A DNA stretch of 64,000 nt from DASWYT01 sp965246875 (GCA_965246875.1 CBDFFU010000006.1:671055-735054); one strand, 5' to 3'. Counted from the stretch's first letter, positions 7,954 to 16,701 are shown. Notes: generated from the sequence alone by a model not told the origin. Program-made: numbers and translations.

Positions 7954-8559
7954 ATGCAATTTCTAATTGCCGGACTTGGCAATCCCGGACGGGAACATGC
8001 CGATCAACGCCATAACATCGGTTTCATGGCGGCTGATCAGTTGCATGCACAATGGCGTGGCGACAGTTGGAAAAACAAGTTTGACAGCGAACTCACACAA
8101 ATCACGATCCAAAATACTCCGGTCTTGCTGCAAAAGCCGCAGACATACATGAATTTATCAGGTGATGCCGTTGCAAGCGCTAGCCGCTTTTATAAAATTC
8201 CGTCTGAGCGTATCATTGTACTGCATGATGAGCTTGATATTGCCTTTGGCGAAACACGGATCAAACAAGGCGGCGGCAATGGTGGGCATAATGGTTTGCG
8301 TTCCATCGATGAACGCTTAGGCACAGTGAATTACTGGCGGGTGCGTTTGGGGATTGGCCATCCCGGTGAAAAATATCTGGTGACACCGCACGTCCTGGGC
8401 GATTTTTTTGCGGATGAAGAACCGGTTGTCAAAACATGGCTCGATGCCTTGGCCAGGAATTTTGGCTTGATGCTATCGGGCAAGGCAAATGATTTACAAC
8501 GCCGGTTAAAACCGGCACCAAAAGAGAAACTGAAAGACGAGATCAAAGATGGGCTTTAA
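7954..8559 (+). CDS. pth: Peptidyl-tRNA hydrolase
   Basis: This is a 201-residue enzyme that cleaves peptidyl-tRNA released by stalled ribosomes. The catalytic set is visible: Asn10 in GLGNPG, His20 in RHNIGF, the QKPQTYMNLSG segment, the HDELD acid near residue 90, and Asn in GGGNGGHNGLRS. The C-terminus is Lys-rich (KPAPKEKLKDEIKD). The stop codon overlaps the ychF start by 11 bases, which implies translational coupling. Confidence 0.96.
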   Translation: MQFLIAGLGNPGREHADQRHNIGFMAADQLHAQWRGDSWKNKFDSELTQITIQNTPVLLQKPQTYMNLSGDAVASASRFYKIPSERIIVLHDELDIAFGETRIKQGGGNGGHNGLRSIDERLGTVNYWRVRLGIGHPGEKYLVTPHVLGDFFADEEPVVKTWLDALARNFGLMLSGKANDLQRRLKPAPKEKLKDEIKDGL

Positions 8560-9649
8560 TTGTGGAATTGTCGGCTTGCCAAATGTTGGAAAATCGACCT
8601 TGTTCAATGCGCTGACGGCAACGGCTGCGGCTCAGGCCGCAAACTTCCCGTTCTGCACCATCGAGCCGAACATTGGCCGTGTGGCCATCCCCGATGAACG
8701 GCTGGATATTATCGCCGCCATCGGCAAGTCCGCATCCATCGTGCCAACCCAAATGGAATTCGTCGATATTGCCGGCTTGGTCAAAGGGGCCTCACGCGGC
8801 GAGGGTCTGGGCAATCAGTTTCTGGGCAATATCCGTCAGGTCGACGCGATTTTGCATGTGGTGCGTTGTTTTGAAAATGGTGATATCACCCATGTCGAAG
8901 GATCGGTTGACCCGGTGCGTGACGCCGAAATCGTGGAAACGGAATTGGTCTTGTCTGACTATGAATCCATCGAAAAACGCATTTTAGGCCTGCAGAAAAA
9001 AGCGCGCAGCAATGATGTGCTCGCCAAGGCCGAACTGGAGCTGGCCGAGAAATTACTGCCGCATCTCAATCAGGGTTTACCGGCACGTTCGCTTGATGTT
9101 AGCAATGATGAAAAAGCCATGTTGAAAAACATGCAGCTGCTGACATCGAAACCACAACTCTATGTGTGCAATGTCACTGAAGAGGAAGCAGCAACCGGCA
9201 ATGCCTTGACCGAACGGATGCGTGTCAAAGCCGAAAAAGAAAAAGCTGATATTGTCTTGATCTCGGCGGCTATCGAACAGGAAATCGCCCAGTTGGATGA
9301 TCCAGCTGAGCAAAAAGAATTTTTGGCTGGTCTGAATTTGACGGAACCGGGTTTGAACCGTGTGATCCGCGCCGGCTACAGCCTGCTGAATTTGATCACC
9401 TATTTTACTGTAGGCCCAAAAGAAGCCCGCGCCTGGACCGTGCGCCGCAACGCGTCTGCACCGGAAGCTGCTGGCGTTATTCATGGCGATTTCGAACGTG
9501 GCTTTATTCGCGCCGAAACGATTGCTTATAAGGACTACGTTGAATTCAAAGGCGAACAAGGCGCCAAGGAAGCTGGCAAAACACGTTCTGAAGGCAAAAC
9601 ATATATTGTGCAAGATGGCGATATCATGCTGTTCCGTTTTAATGTCTAA
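8549..9649 (+). CDS. ychF: Redox-regulated ATPase YchF/OLA1
   Basis: This is a 366-residue Obg-family P-loop protein. The Walker A is GLPNVGKST at residues 8-16 and switch sequences NFPFCTIEPNIG follow. DIAGLVKGASRGEGLGNQFL is the G3 region. The usual NKxD is replaced by NVTE, the change known to make YchF prefer ATP to GTP. A C-terminal TGS domain (YFTVGPKEARAWTVRR) ends in the conserved GDIMLFRFNV. It is coupled to pth by an 11-base overlap. Confidence 0.96.
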   Translation: MGFNCGIVGLPNVGKSTLFNALTATAAAQAANFPFCTIEPNIGRVAIPDERLDIIAAIGKSASIVPTQMEFVDIAGLVKGASRGEGLGNQFLGNIRQVDAILHVVRCFENGDITHVEGSVDPVRDAEIVETELVLSDYESIEKRILGLQKKARSNDVLAKAELELAEKLLPHLNQGLPARSLDVSNDEKAMLKNMQLLTSKPQLYVCNVTEEEAATGNALTERMRVKAEKEKADIVLISAAIEQEIAQLDDPAEQKEFLAGLNLTEPGLNRVIRAGYSLLNLITYFTVGPKEARAWTVRRNASAPEAAGVIHGDFERGFIRAETIAYKDYVEFKGEQGAKEAGKTRSEGKTYIVQDGDIMLFRFNV

Positions 9650-10745
9650 ACGGATTGCGCTGCCGCAACCAATAACGCGCCGGCTGTTCAACGACAAGAT
9701 GTGCCAATAGAGTTGCAGCAAAAATAATCGCTGTAATGGCCGCTAAATATAACAGCTGCGCCATTACGTTCGCGTGATTATACACCGCATGTGGCCAGAT
9801 TTTTTTCAGTGGCATCAGTACAACAAATTGCGTCATGTACAAAGCAAATGCGATCTCGCCACCATAATTCATCAAGGGATGCTGCAAAACGCGTTGCGGC
9901 AAAGATGGTCGGTCCGGTGTGGCTTGTATCAATGAGGCCAGGCCGATGCAGGCTGGATAAAGCGCAAAACCAAAATGTTTGCCCTGCGCCACATGTTCAG
10001 CACACAAAACGACAATGGTCGTAACCGCTGACATAGAAAATAATGTGCCAGAAATGACACTGCGTTGGCTGATTTGACACAAGCAGATACCAACACAAAA
10101 CGCGGTTAAAACCCTGATTACAGGTGAGGCTAAATGATTGGTGAATAAGTCATACATTTGAAGCATAGGCACAACAGCGAGCAAACCACACACCAATATC
10201 CACAGTACAGGCAGTTTGTAATGACGGTAGAAAATCGTGAATAAAATGGGCGTCAGTAAATAGGCTAGCCACTCCGCACTGATCGACCAGGAAAAATAAT
10301 TCCAGCTCATGTGTGAATTATAATGCCAAGCTTGAATTAAAAACAGGTTCTCTATAAAGTCACCCAGCTGATAATCTTCCGGATGCGTCAGCGCATAGCC
10401 GGCAAGAGGTGCAAGAGAAACAAGGCACAACACACCAATTAATGTCACAAGATGCAACGGGTATAGTCGCGCTAAACGCAGCCATAGAAATGCACCGTAG
10501 TCCGATATCTTTCCTGATTTCAATAATGTTCCATAGTGATGCGTGATGACAATGCCACTGAGGATAAAAAACATATCGACAGCGTAATAACCGTTATTGA
10601 TGATAACGTACATCCAACCACCGGGATGGAAAAAATCGTCAAGAATAAATCCCAGATGATTGAGCAATATCCACAGGCTTAAAATAAAGCGCAGCCCCAT
10701 TAATGCAGGGAGAGATGACGCTTTGTGAAGAACAGGACTTTGCAT
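9639..10745 (-). CDS. Acyltransferase 3 family membrane protein (OafA/YrhL type)
   Basis: This gives 368 residues from the ATG at 10745, which lies 14 bases after the stop of the upstream gene. A frame reaching 10853 would overlap that gene by 94 bases and is unlikely. The protein has about ten membrane segments. The family signatures are LRFILSLWILLNHLGF (with the conserved Arg near the start), the DMFFILSGIVITHHYG block, and W..S.SAEWLAYLL. Family members acylate surface sugars using membrane-spanning acyl transfer. The 3' end overlaps ychF by 11 bases in convergent orientation. The target is unknown. Confidence 0.85.
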   Translation of the reverse strand: MQSPVLHKASSLPALMGLRFILSLWILLNHLGFILDDFFHPGGWMYVIINNGYYAVDMFFILSGIVITHHYGTLLKSGKISDYGAFLWLRLARLYPLHLVTLIGVLCLVSLAPLAGYALTHPEDYQLGDFIENLFLIQAWHYNSHMSWNYFSWSISAEWLAYLLTPILFTIFYRHYKLPVLWILVCGLLAVVPMLQMYDLFTNHLASPVIRVLTAFCVGICLCQISQRSVISGTLFSMSAVTTIVVLCAEHVAQGKHFGFALYPACIGLASLIQATPDRPSLPQRVLQHPLMNYGGEIAFALYMTQFVVLMPLKKIWPHAVYNHANVMAQLLYLAAITAIIFAATLLAHLVVEQPARYWLRQRNPFRH

Positions 10746-10759
10746 CAATGCCCGGTCAA

Positions 10760-11545
10760 TTATTCGGATAACGACGGATGCTGTTGCAGATAATGGCGTG
10801 TAGCAATGACCATGATATAGAGATGCAGCACCCAGATGGCCAAGATAATCCAATATCCCAGTTGATAGGTTGTGAAAACGCCAATGATTTTATTGACAAC
10901 AAGCGGCGGCGTAATGGCGATAGCTCCCATCCGCAACCGTGTTTCAAAATTAAACTCTTCCGGCATATACGCAGTGACAACGTAGGACAAGGTTGCTGCC
11001 AGAACGGCTAAGGTTATAGACGTCAACCATTGCATCCCGATTAAAAACGGCACGATCAGAAAGGCCAGATATTGCAGTTGGGAGAACAGGCTTTTAATCG
11101 TTGCAGCATTAATCTGGAGCGTGTTTGTACCCAGCTCACTGTACTCAATACGGCGCACGTCATTGTCTGCTTGACGGATCAAGACAAAGTTTTTGCCTAA
11201 TAACAAAGCCGCTTTTTCTTTGGTCAGTTCAGTTTGATTTTTTGTCGTATCAATAACCGCAATCACATCATGGCTTTTGGCTGTGATAATCTGGGGTTGC
11301 ACAGCCATCGTGGTCAACGTGCCATTCGTCAATGTCATTTCAGGGATCTGCGTCAAGATATGCGGCAATTCATCGCGGTTGAAGCGATACAGAATATACG
11401 AAAACTGCGCGGCCAATAAAAACGCCGTCAATGAGGCCAGGACGAGCAAATAGACAAAGCCGTTGCCACGCCACGCATGAATGGCCCTGGCATACAGGCC
11501 AGGGTTGCCAAACGACTGGTAAATGGCCTGGAGATATTTTTTCAT
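10760..11545 (-). CDS. DUF1189-family membrane protein
   Basis: This is a 261-residue protein with one N-terminal membrane segment (about 27-50), an extracytoplasmic domain of about 95 residues, and four membrane segments in the C-terminal half. The start MKKYLQAIYQSFGNPGLYARA and the soluble-domain pattern (VIDTT, FVLIRQ, YSEL) match DUF1189. The function is unknown. Its ATG overlaps the stop of the upstream NUDIX gene by four bases (ATGA), so it is the middle gene of a three-gene minus-strand operon. Confidence 0.75.
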   Translation of the reverse strand: MKKYLQAIYQSFGNPGLYARAIHAWRGNGFVYLLVLASLTAFLLAAQFSYILYRFNRDELPHILTQIPEMTLTNGTLTTMAVQPQIITAKSHDVIAVIDTTKNQTELTKEKAALLLGKNFVLIRQADNDVRRIEYSELGTNTLQINAATIKSLFSQLQYLAFLIVPFLIGMQWLTSITLAVLAATLSYVVTAYMPEEFNFETRLRMGAIAITPPLVVNKIIGVFTTYQLGYWIILAIWVLHLYIMVIATRHYLQQHPSLSE

Positions 11546-11973
11546 GATTGACCTTTATAAGAGATGTACGCCTGTGCGACGTCAATTAAATTTGGCATGA
11601 GGTTTTGTGATAATAAATCATCCGGTGTCGACCACACAGAGTGATCATGATCCTGGCTGAGTATAACCTGATCGTTCGGTGCTGTGCAGATAAAAAACAT
11701 CCGGATAATCTGCCATTGCGTATCTGTTCTGTCGATCCGCACTTCATTGACATGAAAGGGCCTGCCGATGGTAATCTCTAACCCACATTCTTCACGCACT
11801 TCCCGACGCAACGCGTCATTCCACGCCTCACCGGGATCGATACGACCGCCTGGAAAATCATACAAGCCTTCTTGCACACCATCTTCATAAGCCGGGCTTT
11901 CCCGCAGCAACAAAATCTTGCCATGATAGTCAATCAATGCTTTGACAGCGGTAAATAACGTGACAGGAGGCAT
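11542..11973 (-). CDS. NUDIX hydrolase
   Basis: This is a 143-residue single-domain protein. The complete Nudix box runs from Gly43 to Leu65 (GRIDPGEAWNDALRREVREE then CGL), with all catalytic Glu residues in place. Nudix enzymes split nucleoside diphosphates linked to another group. The segment IIRMFFIC and an acidic loop (DHDHSVW) give no clear substrate. It is the first gene of the NUDIX-DUF1189-acyltransferase operon and is divergent from nrdR. Confidence 0.88.
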   Translation of the reverse strand: MPPVTLFTAVKALIDYHGKILLLRESPAYEDGVQEGLYDFPGGRIDPGEAWNDALRREVREECGLEITIGRPFHVNEVRIDRTDTQWQIIRMFFICTAPNDQVILSQDHDHSVWSTPDDLLSQNLMPNLIDVAQAYISYKGQS

Positions 11974-11984
11974 AAGGCAAACTC

Positions 11985-12013
11985 TTGGCTTGGAACGTGA
12001 TGTGAAGTATAAT
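11985..12013 (+). promoter_or_regulatory. Sigma-70-type promoter upstream of nrdR
   Basis: TTGGCT (11985-11990), a 17-bp spacer and TATAAT (12008-12013) lie 33 bases before the nrdR ATG. Confidence 0.65.
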
Positions 12014-12046
12014 GGAATTTATTGATAAATCAAAAGGTTCCGCACC

Positions 12047-12556
12047 ATGAGATGCCCGTTTTGCAGCAGCGAGGAAACCCAAGTTAAAGACAGCCGCTCG
12101 ACAGAAGAGGGGGCTGCCATCCGCCGCCGCCGCCAATGCCCGTCATGTGGTGCGCGTTTCACGTCGTTCGAACGGATCCAGCTGCGTGAAATGCTGGTCA
12201 GAAAGTCAGACGGCCGCGTGGAGGCGTTTGATCGTGACAAACTGGAACGATCCATGATGCTGCCCATGCGTAAACGCCCTGTTGCTGAAGAGCTCTTAGA
12301 GCGCGCTGTCAGCTCGATCGTGCGTCAACTGGAATTATTAGGTGATCAGGATATTACATCTGACCAAATCGGCAAGCGCGCCATGGACGCACTTTATACG
12401 CTCGATAAAGTGGCCTATATCCGCTATGCCAGCGTCTATAACGATTTTAAAGACACCGCGGATTTTACCGGCTTTGTCAGTGACCTGAACAAAAAAATAA
12501 AAACCGACAAGAAATTGTCAGATAGCAAAACCACATCATCAGAGATCATAGATTAA
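12047..12556 (+). CDS. nrdR: Transcriptional repressor NrdR
   Basis: This is a 169-residue regulator of ribonucleotide reductase genes. A zinc ribbon is formed by Cys3, Cys6, Cys31 and Cys34 (CPFC and CPSC), with the usual RRRRQCPSCGARFTSFER following. The ATP-cone begins VRKSDGRVEAFDRDKLERSM. It senses ATP/dATP and binds NrdR boxes. The gene is followed after one base by ribE, the alphaproteobacterial arrangement, although ribD is missing between them. The C-terminal tail is Lys/Ser-rich. Confidence 0.95.
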   Translation: MRCPFCSSEETQVKDSRSTEEGAAIRRRRQCPSCGARFTSFERIQLREMLVRKSDGRVEAFDRDKLERSMMLPMRKRPVAEELLERAVSSIVRQLELLGDQDITSDQIGKRAMDALYTLDKVAYIRYASVYNDFKDTADFTGFVSDLNKKIKTDKKLSDSKTTSSEIID

Positions 12557-12557
12557 C

Positions 12558-13160
12558 ATGTTTACCGGAATTATCGTCGAACGTGGCACAGTGACAGCCA
12601 TCAAAAAAGAAGGCGATTGGCTGTTCGATATTGCAACGCCATCTGATTTATCTGCCGTGCCAATTGGGGCCTCAATCGCGTGTTCAGGCGTGTGCCTGAC
12701 GGTTATCACCAAAACCGCACACACGTTCCAAGTTCAGGTCTCTGCAGAAACACTCAGCAAAACAGCCTTGAGCGCATGGGATGTGGGCACTGTCGTCAAT
12801 CTGGAATATTCCTTGAAAATGGGCGACGAATTGGGTGGGCATCTGGTGTTTGGCCACGTCGATGGCCTAGCGCGCATTGCATCTATCACACCCGTTGGCG
12901 AGAGTCATGAAGTTATCTTTCAATTGCCTGCCGACTTAATGCCGATGGTGGCGGTCAAAGGCTCTATCGCGCTGGATGGCGTTTCCTTGACCGTCAATGA
13001 CGTTACAGATGATCGCATCAACATCAACATGATCCCCCACACCTGGCATGTCACCGGTTTTGGCCAGGCGGTGGTGGGTCAGGCGGTGCATGTGGAGATT
13101 GATATGCTGGCCCGTTATGTGGCCCGGCAATTTGCAGCGCAAATGGGGAAAATCGCTTGA
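12558..13160 (+). CDS. ribE: Riboflavin synthase alpha chain
   Basis: This 200-residue enzyme converts two 6,7-dimethyl-8-ribityllumazine molecules to riboflavin. It shows the internal duplication of the family: MFTGIIVERGTV begins the first barrel with the ACSGVCLTV step, and the second barrel carries the GHVDG and ALDGVSLTVNDV steps. The ATG lies one base after the nrdR stop. The usual partners ribD and ribBA are not adjacent. Two tRNA genes and ribH follow. Confidence 0.95.
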   Translation: MFTGIIVERGTVTAIKKEGDWLFDIATPSDLSAVPIGASIACSGVCLTVITKTAHTFQVQVSAETLSKTALSAWDVGTVVNLEYSLKMGDELGGHLVFGHVDGLARIASITPVGESHEVIFQLPADLMPMVAVKGSIALDGVSLTVNDVTDDRININMIPHTWHVTGFGQAVVGQAVHVEIDMLARYVARQFAAQMGKIA

Positions 13161-13198
13161 CGCTGTGGCCCATTATGCCTATCGTACCCCCTTGTGAT

Positions 13199-13272
13199 GG
13201 CGCGGTGGCCGAGTGGTCAGGCAGAGGTCTGCAAAACCTCGTACGCCGGTTCGATTCCGGCTCGTGCCTCCA
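13199..13272 (+). tRNA. tRNA-Cys (GCA)
   Basis: A cloverleaf can be folded. The acceptor GGCGCGG pairs with TCGTGCC, the anticodon stem is GAGGT/ACCTC with loop CTGCAAA (anticodon GCA), and the T arm is CCGG-TTCGATT-CCGG. The discriminator base is T, typical of tRNA-Cys, and CCA is encoded. Confidence 0.95.
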
Positions 13273-13348
13273 AATTTCTTAAGGGTTTAAACCGTTTCGA
13301 TGGTTGACAATCCGGGTCATGCCCGTTAATTTTGGCCCACTTCACTGT

Positions 13349-13423
13349 TCCTCGATAGCTCAGCGGTAGAGCAATCGACTGTTAATCGATTGGTCGCAGG
13401 TTCGAATCCTGCTCGAGGAGCCA
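13349..13423 (+). tRNA. tRNA-Asn (GTT)
   Basis: The acceptor TCCTCGA pairs with TCGAGGA. The anticodon stem is TCGAC-x7-TCGA with loop CTGTTAA (anticodon GTT). The T loop is TTCGAAT, the discriminator is G, and CCA is encoded. It lies 76 bases after tRNA-Cys. Confidence 0.96.
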
Positions 13424-13457
13424 TTTCTTTCAAAATCAAAAATTCGAGCTGCACCGC

Positions 13458-13952
13458 ATGGCCTCCACATTGAAAAACCTCAGCGTCTTTTCAACCGATG
13501 GCCTGCCGGATATCAGCGACCAACGCTTCGCTATTCTGGTATCCGAATGGAATACCGAAGTGACTGAGGCTTTGTGTGAAGGTGCTTATCAAACCTTGCT
13601 CAAACATGGCGCCAAGGCCGAGAACATCGTGCGTGGCAATGTACCGGGCAGTTATGAATTAAGCCTGGGGTCACTGTGGCTGGCCGAACGTGACGATATT
13701 GATGCCGTGATTGCCATTGGCTGCGTCATTCAGGGTGAAACCAAGCATAATGATTATATCAATAACGCGGTAGCCCAAGGCTTGACAAACGTCAGCTTAA
13801 AAACCGGCAAGCCGGTCATTTTTGGCGTATTGACGCCGAATGACCAACAACAAGCCTTAGACCGCGCTGGTGGTAAACATGGCAACAAAGGCGATGAAGC
13901 CGCTATGGCGGCCATTAAAATGCTGGGGTTGCAACAGCAAACAAATCAGTAA
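13458..13952 (+). CDS. ribH: 6,7-dimethyl-8-ribityllumazine synthase
   Basis: This is a 164-residue enzyme that makes the substrate of riboflavin synthase. Signatures are FAILVSEWN at the ribityl-phosphate side, VPGSYELSLG, AIGCVIQGETKHNDYI with the catalytic His, and PVIFGVLTPN...RAGGKHGNKGDEAA. The N-terminal extension of about 20 residues is common in this group. It is separated from ribE by two tRNA genes. nusB does not follow. Confidence 0.95.
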   Translation: MASTLKNLSVFSTDGLPDISDQRFAILVSEWNTEVTEALCEGAYQTLLKHGAKAENIVRGNVPGSYELSLGSLWLAERDDIDAVIAIGCVIQGETKHNDYINNAVAQGLTNVSLKTGKPVIFGVLTPNDQQQALDRAGGKHGNKGDEAAMAAIKMLGLQQQTNQ

Positions 13953-13977
13953 ACCTGCTAAAAATTCCCGCACAAGT

Positions 13978-14745
13978 TTATTTTCTTACCCGACAATAAT
14001 TGTGTAAGTCTGTCCATTCAACCGCCGTCATGATCGGTTTGGTTATATACGGCTCTGCCGCTGAAATCATATTGGCACGCGCCTGCATCGACGGATGATC
14101 AGACATGAAACTGGTCAGTTGTCTGCCATCATGAAAGCGATCAAAAAAATTCTTTAAACCCTCATAGCTGATCCGCGCCAGTTTTAAACGGTCTAACCCA
14201 TCTTTGTCGGCTTCTTTTTCCTGTCCTCTGGTGTAGCTGATATTGAACAGCGACTTCAACCATTCAGGGCTGGGTGTCGTGCTGTTAGAAAAGATAAATT
14301 GCAGCCCTTGGATCGTCAACAATTGGATGACAACGCCGTCCAATACATGACGGTGATGCACGTGTTCGATTTCGTGCGCCAAAATGCCCGCAATTTCCTC
14401 TGGCGACTCTGCCTCTTCGAGCAAGGCGGAATTGATGATGATATGGCCACCCAACCCTGCAAACGCGTTAACCTCATCATCATCGACGATTTGCACATCA
14501 ATCTTGAACTGGTCATCGTCCGGTCTAATCGGGTACAGCCGTGCGACCAGTTTAGTCAATGCCGCTTGCGCTTTTGAATTATGATCACACAGATCAACTG
14601 GCAATTGCGGCATGATTTTTTGTGCCAGAGCGACTTCCCAATGCCAGGGTGTCGCTTTGACCAGCGGCGATAACCCCATGGCAAACAAGCCACCAAACAG
14701 ACATGCAACAACCAGCCAGATCAGGCCTTTTAATTTTGGTGGCAA
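13978..14745 (-). CDS. M48-family zinc metalloprotease, membrane-anchored
   Basis: This is a 255-residue protein with an N-terminal membrane anchor (about residues 7-27). The zinc motif is HEIEH in AGILAHEIEHVHHRH, with the third ligand in QEKEAD. The preceding NAFAGLGGHIIINSALL matches the BepA/Oma1 group of M48 proteases. Translation appears to start at TTG (14745): AAGGAG lies six bases upstream and no ATG is placed as well. That ribosome site overlaps the stop codon of the upstream YbjQ-repeat gene, which ends 13 bases before this start, so the two are probably translationally coupled. Confidence 0.85.
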   Translation of the reverse strand: MPPKLKGLIWLVVACLFGGLFAMGLSPLVKATPWHWEVALAQKIMPQLPVDLCDHNSKAQAALTKLVARLYPIRPDDDQFKIDVQIVDDDEVNAFAGLGGHIIINSALLEEAESPEEIAGILAHEIEHVHHRHVLDGVVIQLLTIQGLQFIFSNSTTPSPEWLKSLFNISYTRGQEKEADKDGLDRLKLARISYEGLKNFFDRFHDGRQLTSFMSDHPSMQARANMISAAEPYITKPIMTAVEWTDLHNYCRVRK

Positions 14746-14757
14746 TGCAAACTCCTT

Positions 14758-15999
14758 TTAGTGATCAATGAAGATCATCTTGATCACATAGAAAATGACG
14801 ATAATGACGGTAAACACAATTGTCATCGGTCCTTTTTGTGTGACGCGTGCTGATGATGCCTTGCTCTCGGTTAAATTTATATTCATGCCTTGCGACGCAT
14901 CAACAAACGTATCACGGTCTTTGATAATCGCCTGTGGCAGTAAATCGGGTGTGCGTGTCGTGACACCGTCCATTTTTTTCACCGCCGTGCCGATGACCAT
15001 AAATTCAACCAGACCGCCCCCCAGATCGTAAACGCGGGTTTTGACACCGACGACTTCGTCGGCGTTGCAGCGTTGCGCGTCTATGTTAATACGCTCAAAG
15101 GCTTTTTCACGCGCTTCGTACAAAATATCCGTCAAGCTGTCGATCTGTCCACCGATCAGGCTTTTGAGTGCGGAGGTAATCCCAGACGCCAGACCCAGCG
15201 AATAAACCGATACACCCATCACCAGTTGCAGCGGTAAATAACCCAGATTGGCCAGGTTCCACAACTCTTCATCCGTCATATCGCTCGTCACAGGATTGGT
15301 GGCATAGCCGCCAAGAGCCGGGTGATTGGCTGCTGTTCCCGTCATCATCATTTCCTGTGCGCCCAATAGCGGCATGATGGATGTGTCGATCCCGATCACG
15401 GCATTGGCACCGACTTTTTTCGCTTCATCCGTGATGCGCTTTAACGCCATATGCCGAGTCTTGTCGAAAATCTCTGTGTATTGCGGCACTTCGCCACGGC
15501 GTAAGCCGCGCAAGGCACCGGCAATATTACCGCCAACACCGATGGAATAGGCGACATTGCCAAACACAAAACTGCGTGGCGTAAAACCGGAATCGATCTG
15601 GCAATAGAGTTGCTGCCCATCCGCCGCACTGGAAAACGACATTTGTTCCATCGCCTGATCAGGTGCATGCACGGTCGAGCCAAACGCAATAAATTCCAGA
15701 TTGCCGCCGTGATTGACCAGATCGAATTTCACCGCTGCCAAACCAACGCCGCCGTAATGACGCGCTTCTTTGACCATGCGGTCATATGCATTCTTGCGCC
15801 CATCATGCACCAGTTTCGTGATCTCGGTGATTTCACCGCCGGCCAGATTGGACAGCACAGCCCCAATTCCGCGCGTCACGCCCATGGCAATGACGTTATT
15901 GCCCAAACACAACTGCCCGGCGTTATAGCCGAGTTTTTTGAGACAAAAAATCTCATTCCCGGAAAACCCGGTGACTTTGCCGTGATCTTTGATTGTCAT
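14758..15999 (-). CDS. Membrane-anchored protein with three YbjQ-like domains
   Basis: This gives 413 residues from the ATG at 15999, chosen because AGGA lies six bases upstream. A frame reaching 16050 lacks a site. Three tandem domains of about 95 residues resemble YbjQ (a DUF74 putative heavy-metal-binding fold), at about residues 20-115, 145-235 and 265-355. Each has an opening strand, a G-x-x-x-x-L.GGE/Q helix start, an R-x-A-x-x-R-M/I helix, and a final VGL/IGI/VGV strand. A single C-terminal membrane segment ends the protein. YbjQ itself assembles as a pentamer of single domains. A fused trimer is unusual. It is in an operon with the M48 protease. Confidence 0.75.
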   Translation of the reverse strand: MTIKDHGKVTGFSGNEIFCLKKLGYNAGQLCLGNNVIAMGVTRGIGAVLSNLAGGEITEITKLVHDGRKNAYDRMVKEARHYGGVGLAAVKFDLVNHGGNLEFIAFGSTVHAPDQAMEQMSFSSAADGQQLYCQIDSGFTPRSFVFGNVAYSIGVGGNIAGALRGLRRGEVPQYTEIFDKTRHMALKRITDEAKKVGANAVIGIDTSIMPLLGAQEMMMTGTAANHPALGGYATNPVTSDMTDEELWNLANLGYLPLQLVMGVSVYSLGLASGITSALKSLIGGQIDSLTDILYEAREKAFERINIDAQRCNADEVVGVKTRVYDLGGGLVEFMVIGTAVKKMDGVTTRTPDLLPQAIIKDRDTFVDASQGMNINLTESKASSARVTQKGPMTIVFTVIIVIFYVIKMIFIDH

Positions 16000-16208
16000 G
16001 CTGTCCTGCTTTTGGGTTAGAGCGTTTTGGAAATTATGCCTGTTAAACAATGCTTATTCAATAAATAGTTAAAACAACTATTTAAATTTGATTACCGCAT
16101 TTTAAGACATAAATAATACAAAATGTTTTAATATTGACATATTGTTAATGATCTGCTAACTTGTCTGCAAGCAGATTTTACTTACATAAAACTAAAACTA
16201 ACAAAAAC

Positions 16209-16249
16209 CCATGGAGGGTAAAATGGCCAAGAAGAACGAAATGACGTAG
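16209..16249 (+). other. Orphaned ribosome site and start codon, cut off by in-frame TAG
   Basis: A strong ribosome site (GGAGGG, 16213-16218) is followed five bases later by an ATG (16223). The frame reads M-A-K-K-N-E-M-T and then TAG (16247-16249). It continues in the same frame as A-E-L-N-A-A-A-I-E-L into the ORF annotated from 16280. A CAG to TAG change would explain it. Confidence 0.8.
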
Positions 16250-16279
16250 GCAGAACTCAACGCTGCAGCAATTGAGCTT

Positions 16280-16687
16280 ATGAACTCCCCAATAAGTTTA
16301 TTTGGTATGAACCTAAAAGATGTGTCCATCGTCACACCATTGCAGCATGTTGATACAAATGAAAAAGCATTAAGCGGTGTATTAAAAGATGGCAATGTGC
16401 ATTGGACACCACTTAAAGACGGTGGGCCAGAGAAGTGGGATCCTGTTAATCCTAATGTTAGTAGAACTTTTGGACAAGTTCAGGTTTACGGTGAAAATGC
16501 AGAAATAGCTTTGGATGCAATCAATGCGCGATCAAAGCTAGCTGTTTATGCTTTATCTGGTTTTAGCAAAGAGGCTAGCGAAATTTTAAATGTTAAAGAG
16601 TGTATACAGACTCTTGCAAATGCTATTGATGCATCAAACTCGTTTGAAAAGAAAAAAGATGACTCACCAACACTTGGTAAAAAATAA
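16280..16687 (+). CDS. Hypothetical protein; true start probably at 16223
   Basis: This 135-residue ORF has no known domain to my eye. It carries a readable, protein-like sequence: PISLFGMNLKDVSIVTPLQH, a YGENAEIALDAINARSKLA helix and a Lys-rich tail. The ATG at 16280 has no ribosome site. The natural start is 16223, in the same frame but separated by a TAG at 16247. The gene is therefore either broken, restarts internally, or reflects a base-call error. It is more AT-rich than its neighbours and is flanked by an AT-rich intergenic region, which hints at acquisition. Confidence 0.5.
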   Translation: MNSPISLFGMNLKDVSIVTPLQHVDTNEKALSGVLKDGNVHWTPLKDGGPEKWDPVNPNVSRTFGQVQVYGENAEIALDAINARSKLAVYALSGFSKEASEILNVKECIQTLANAIDASNSFEKKKDDSPTLGKK

Positions 16688-16701
16688 TTCACTTGTAAAT
16701 T

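Noticed and set aside
16247..16249. Recoding of TAG as an amino acid
   Set aside because: TAG is used as an ordinary stop in several genes here (for example 4181-4183), no suppressor tRNA is seen, and there is no pattern of in-frame TAG in other genes.
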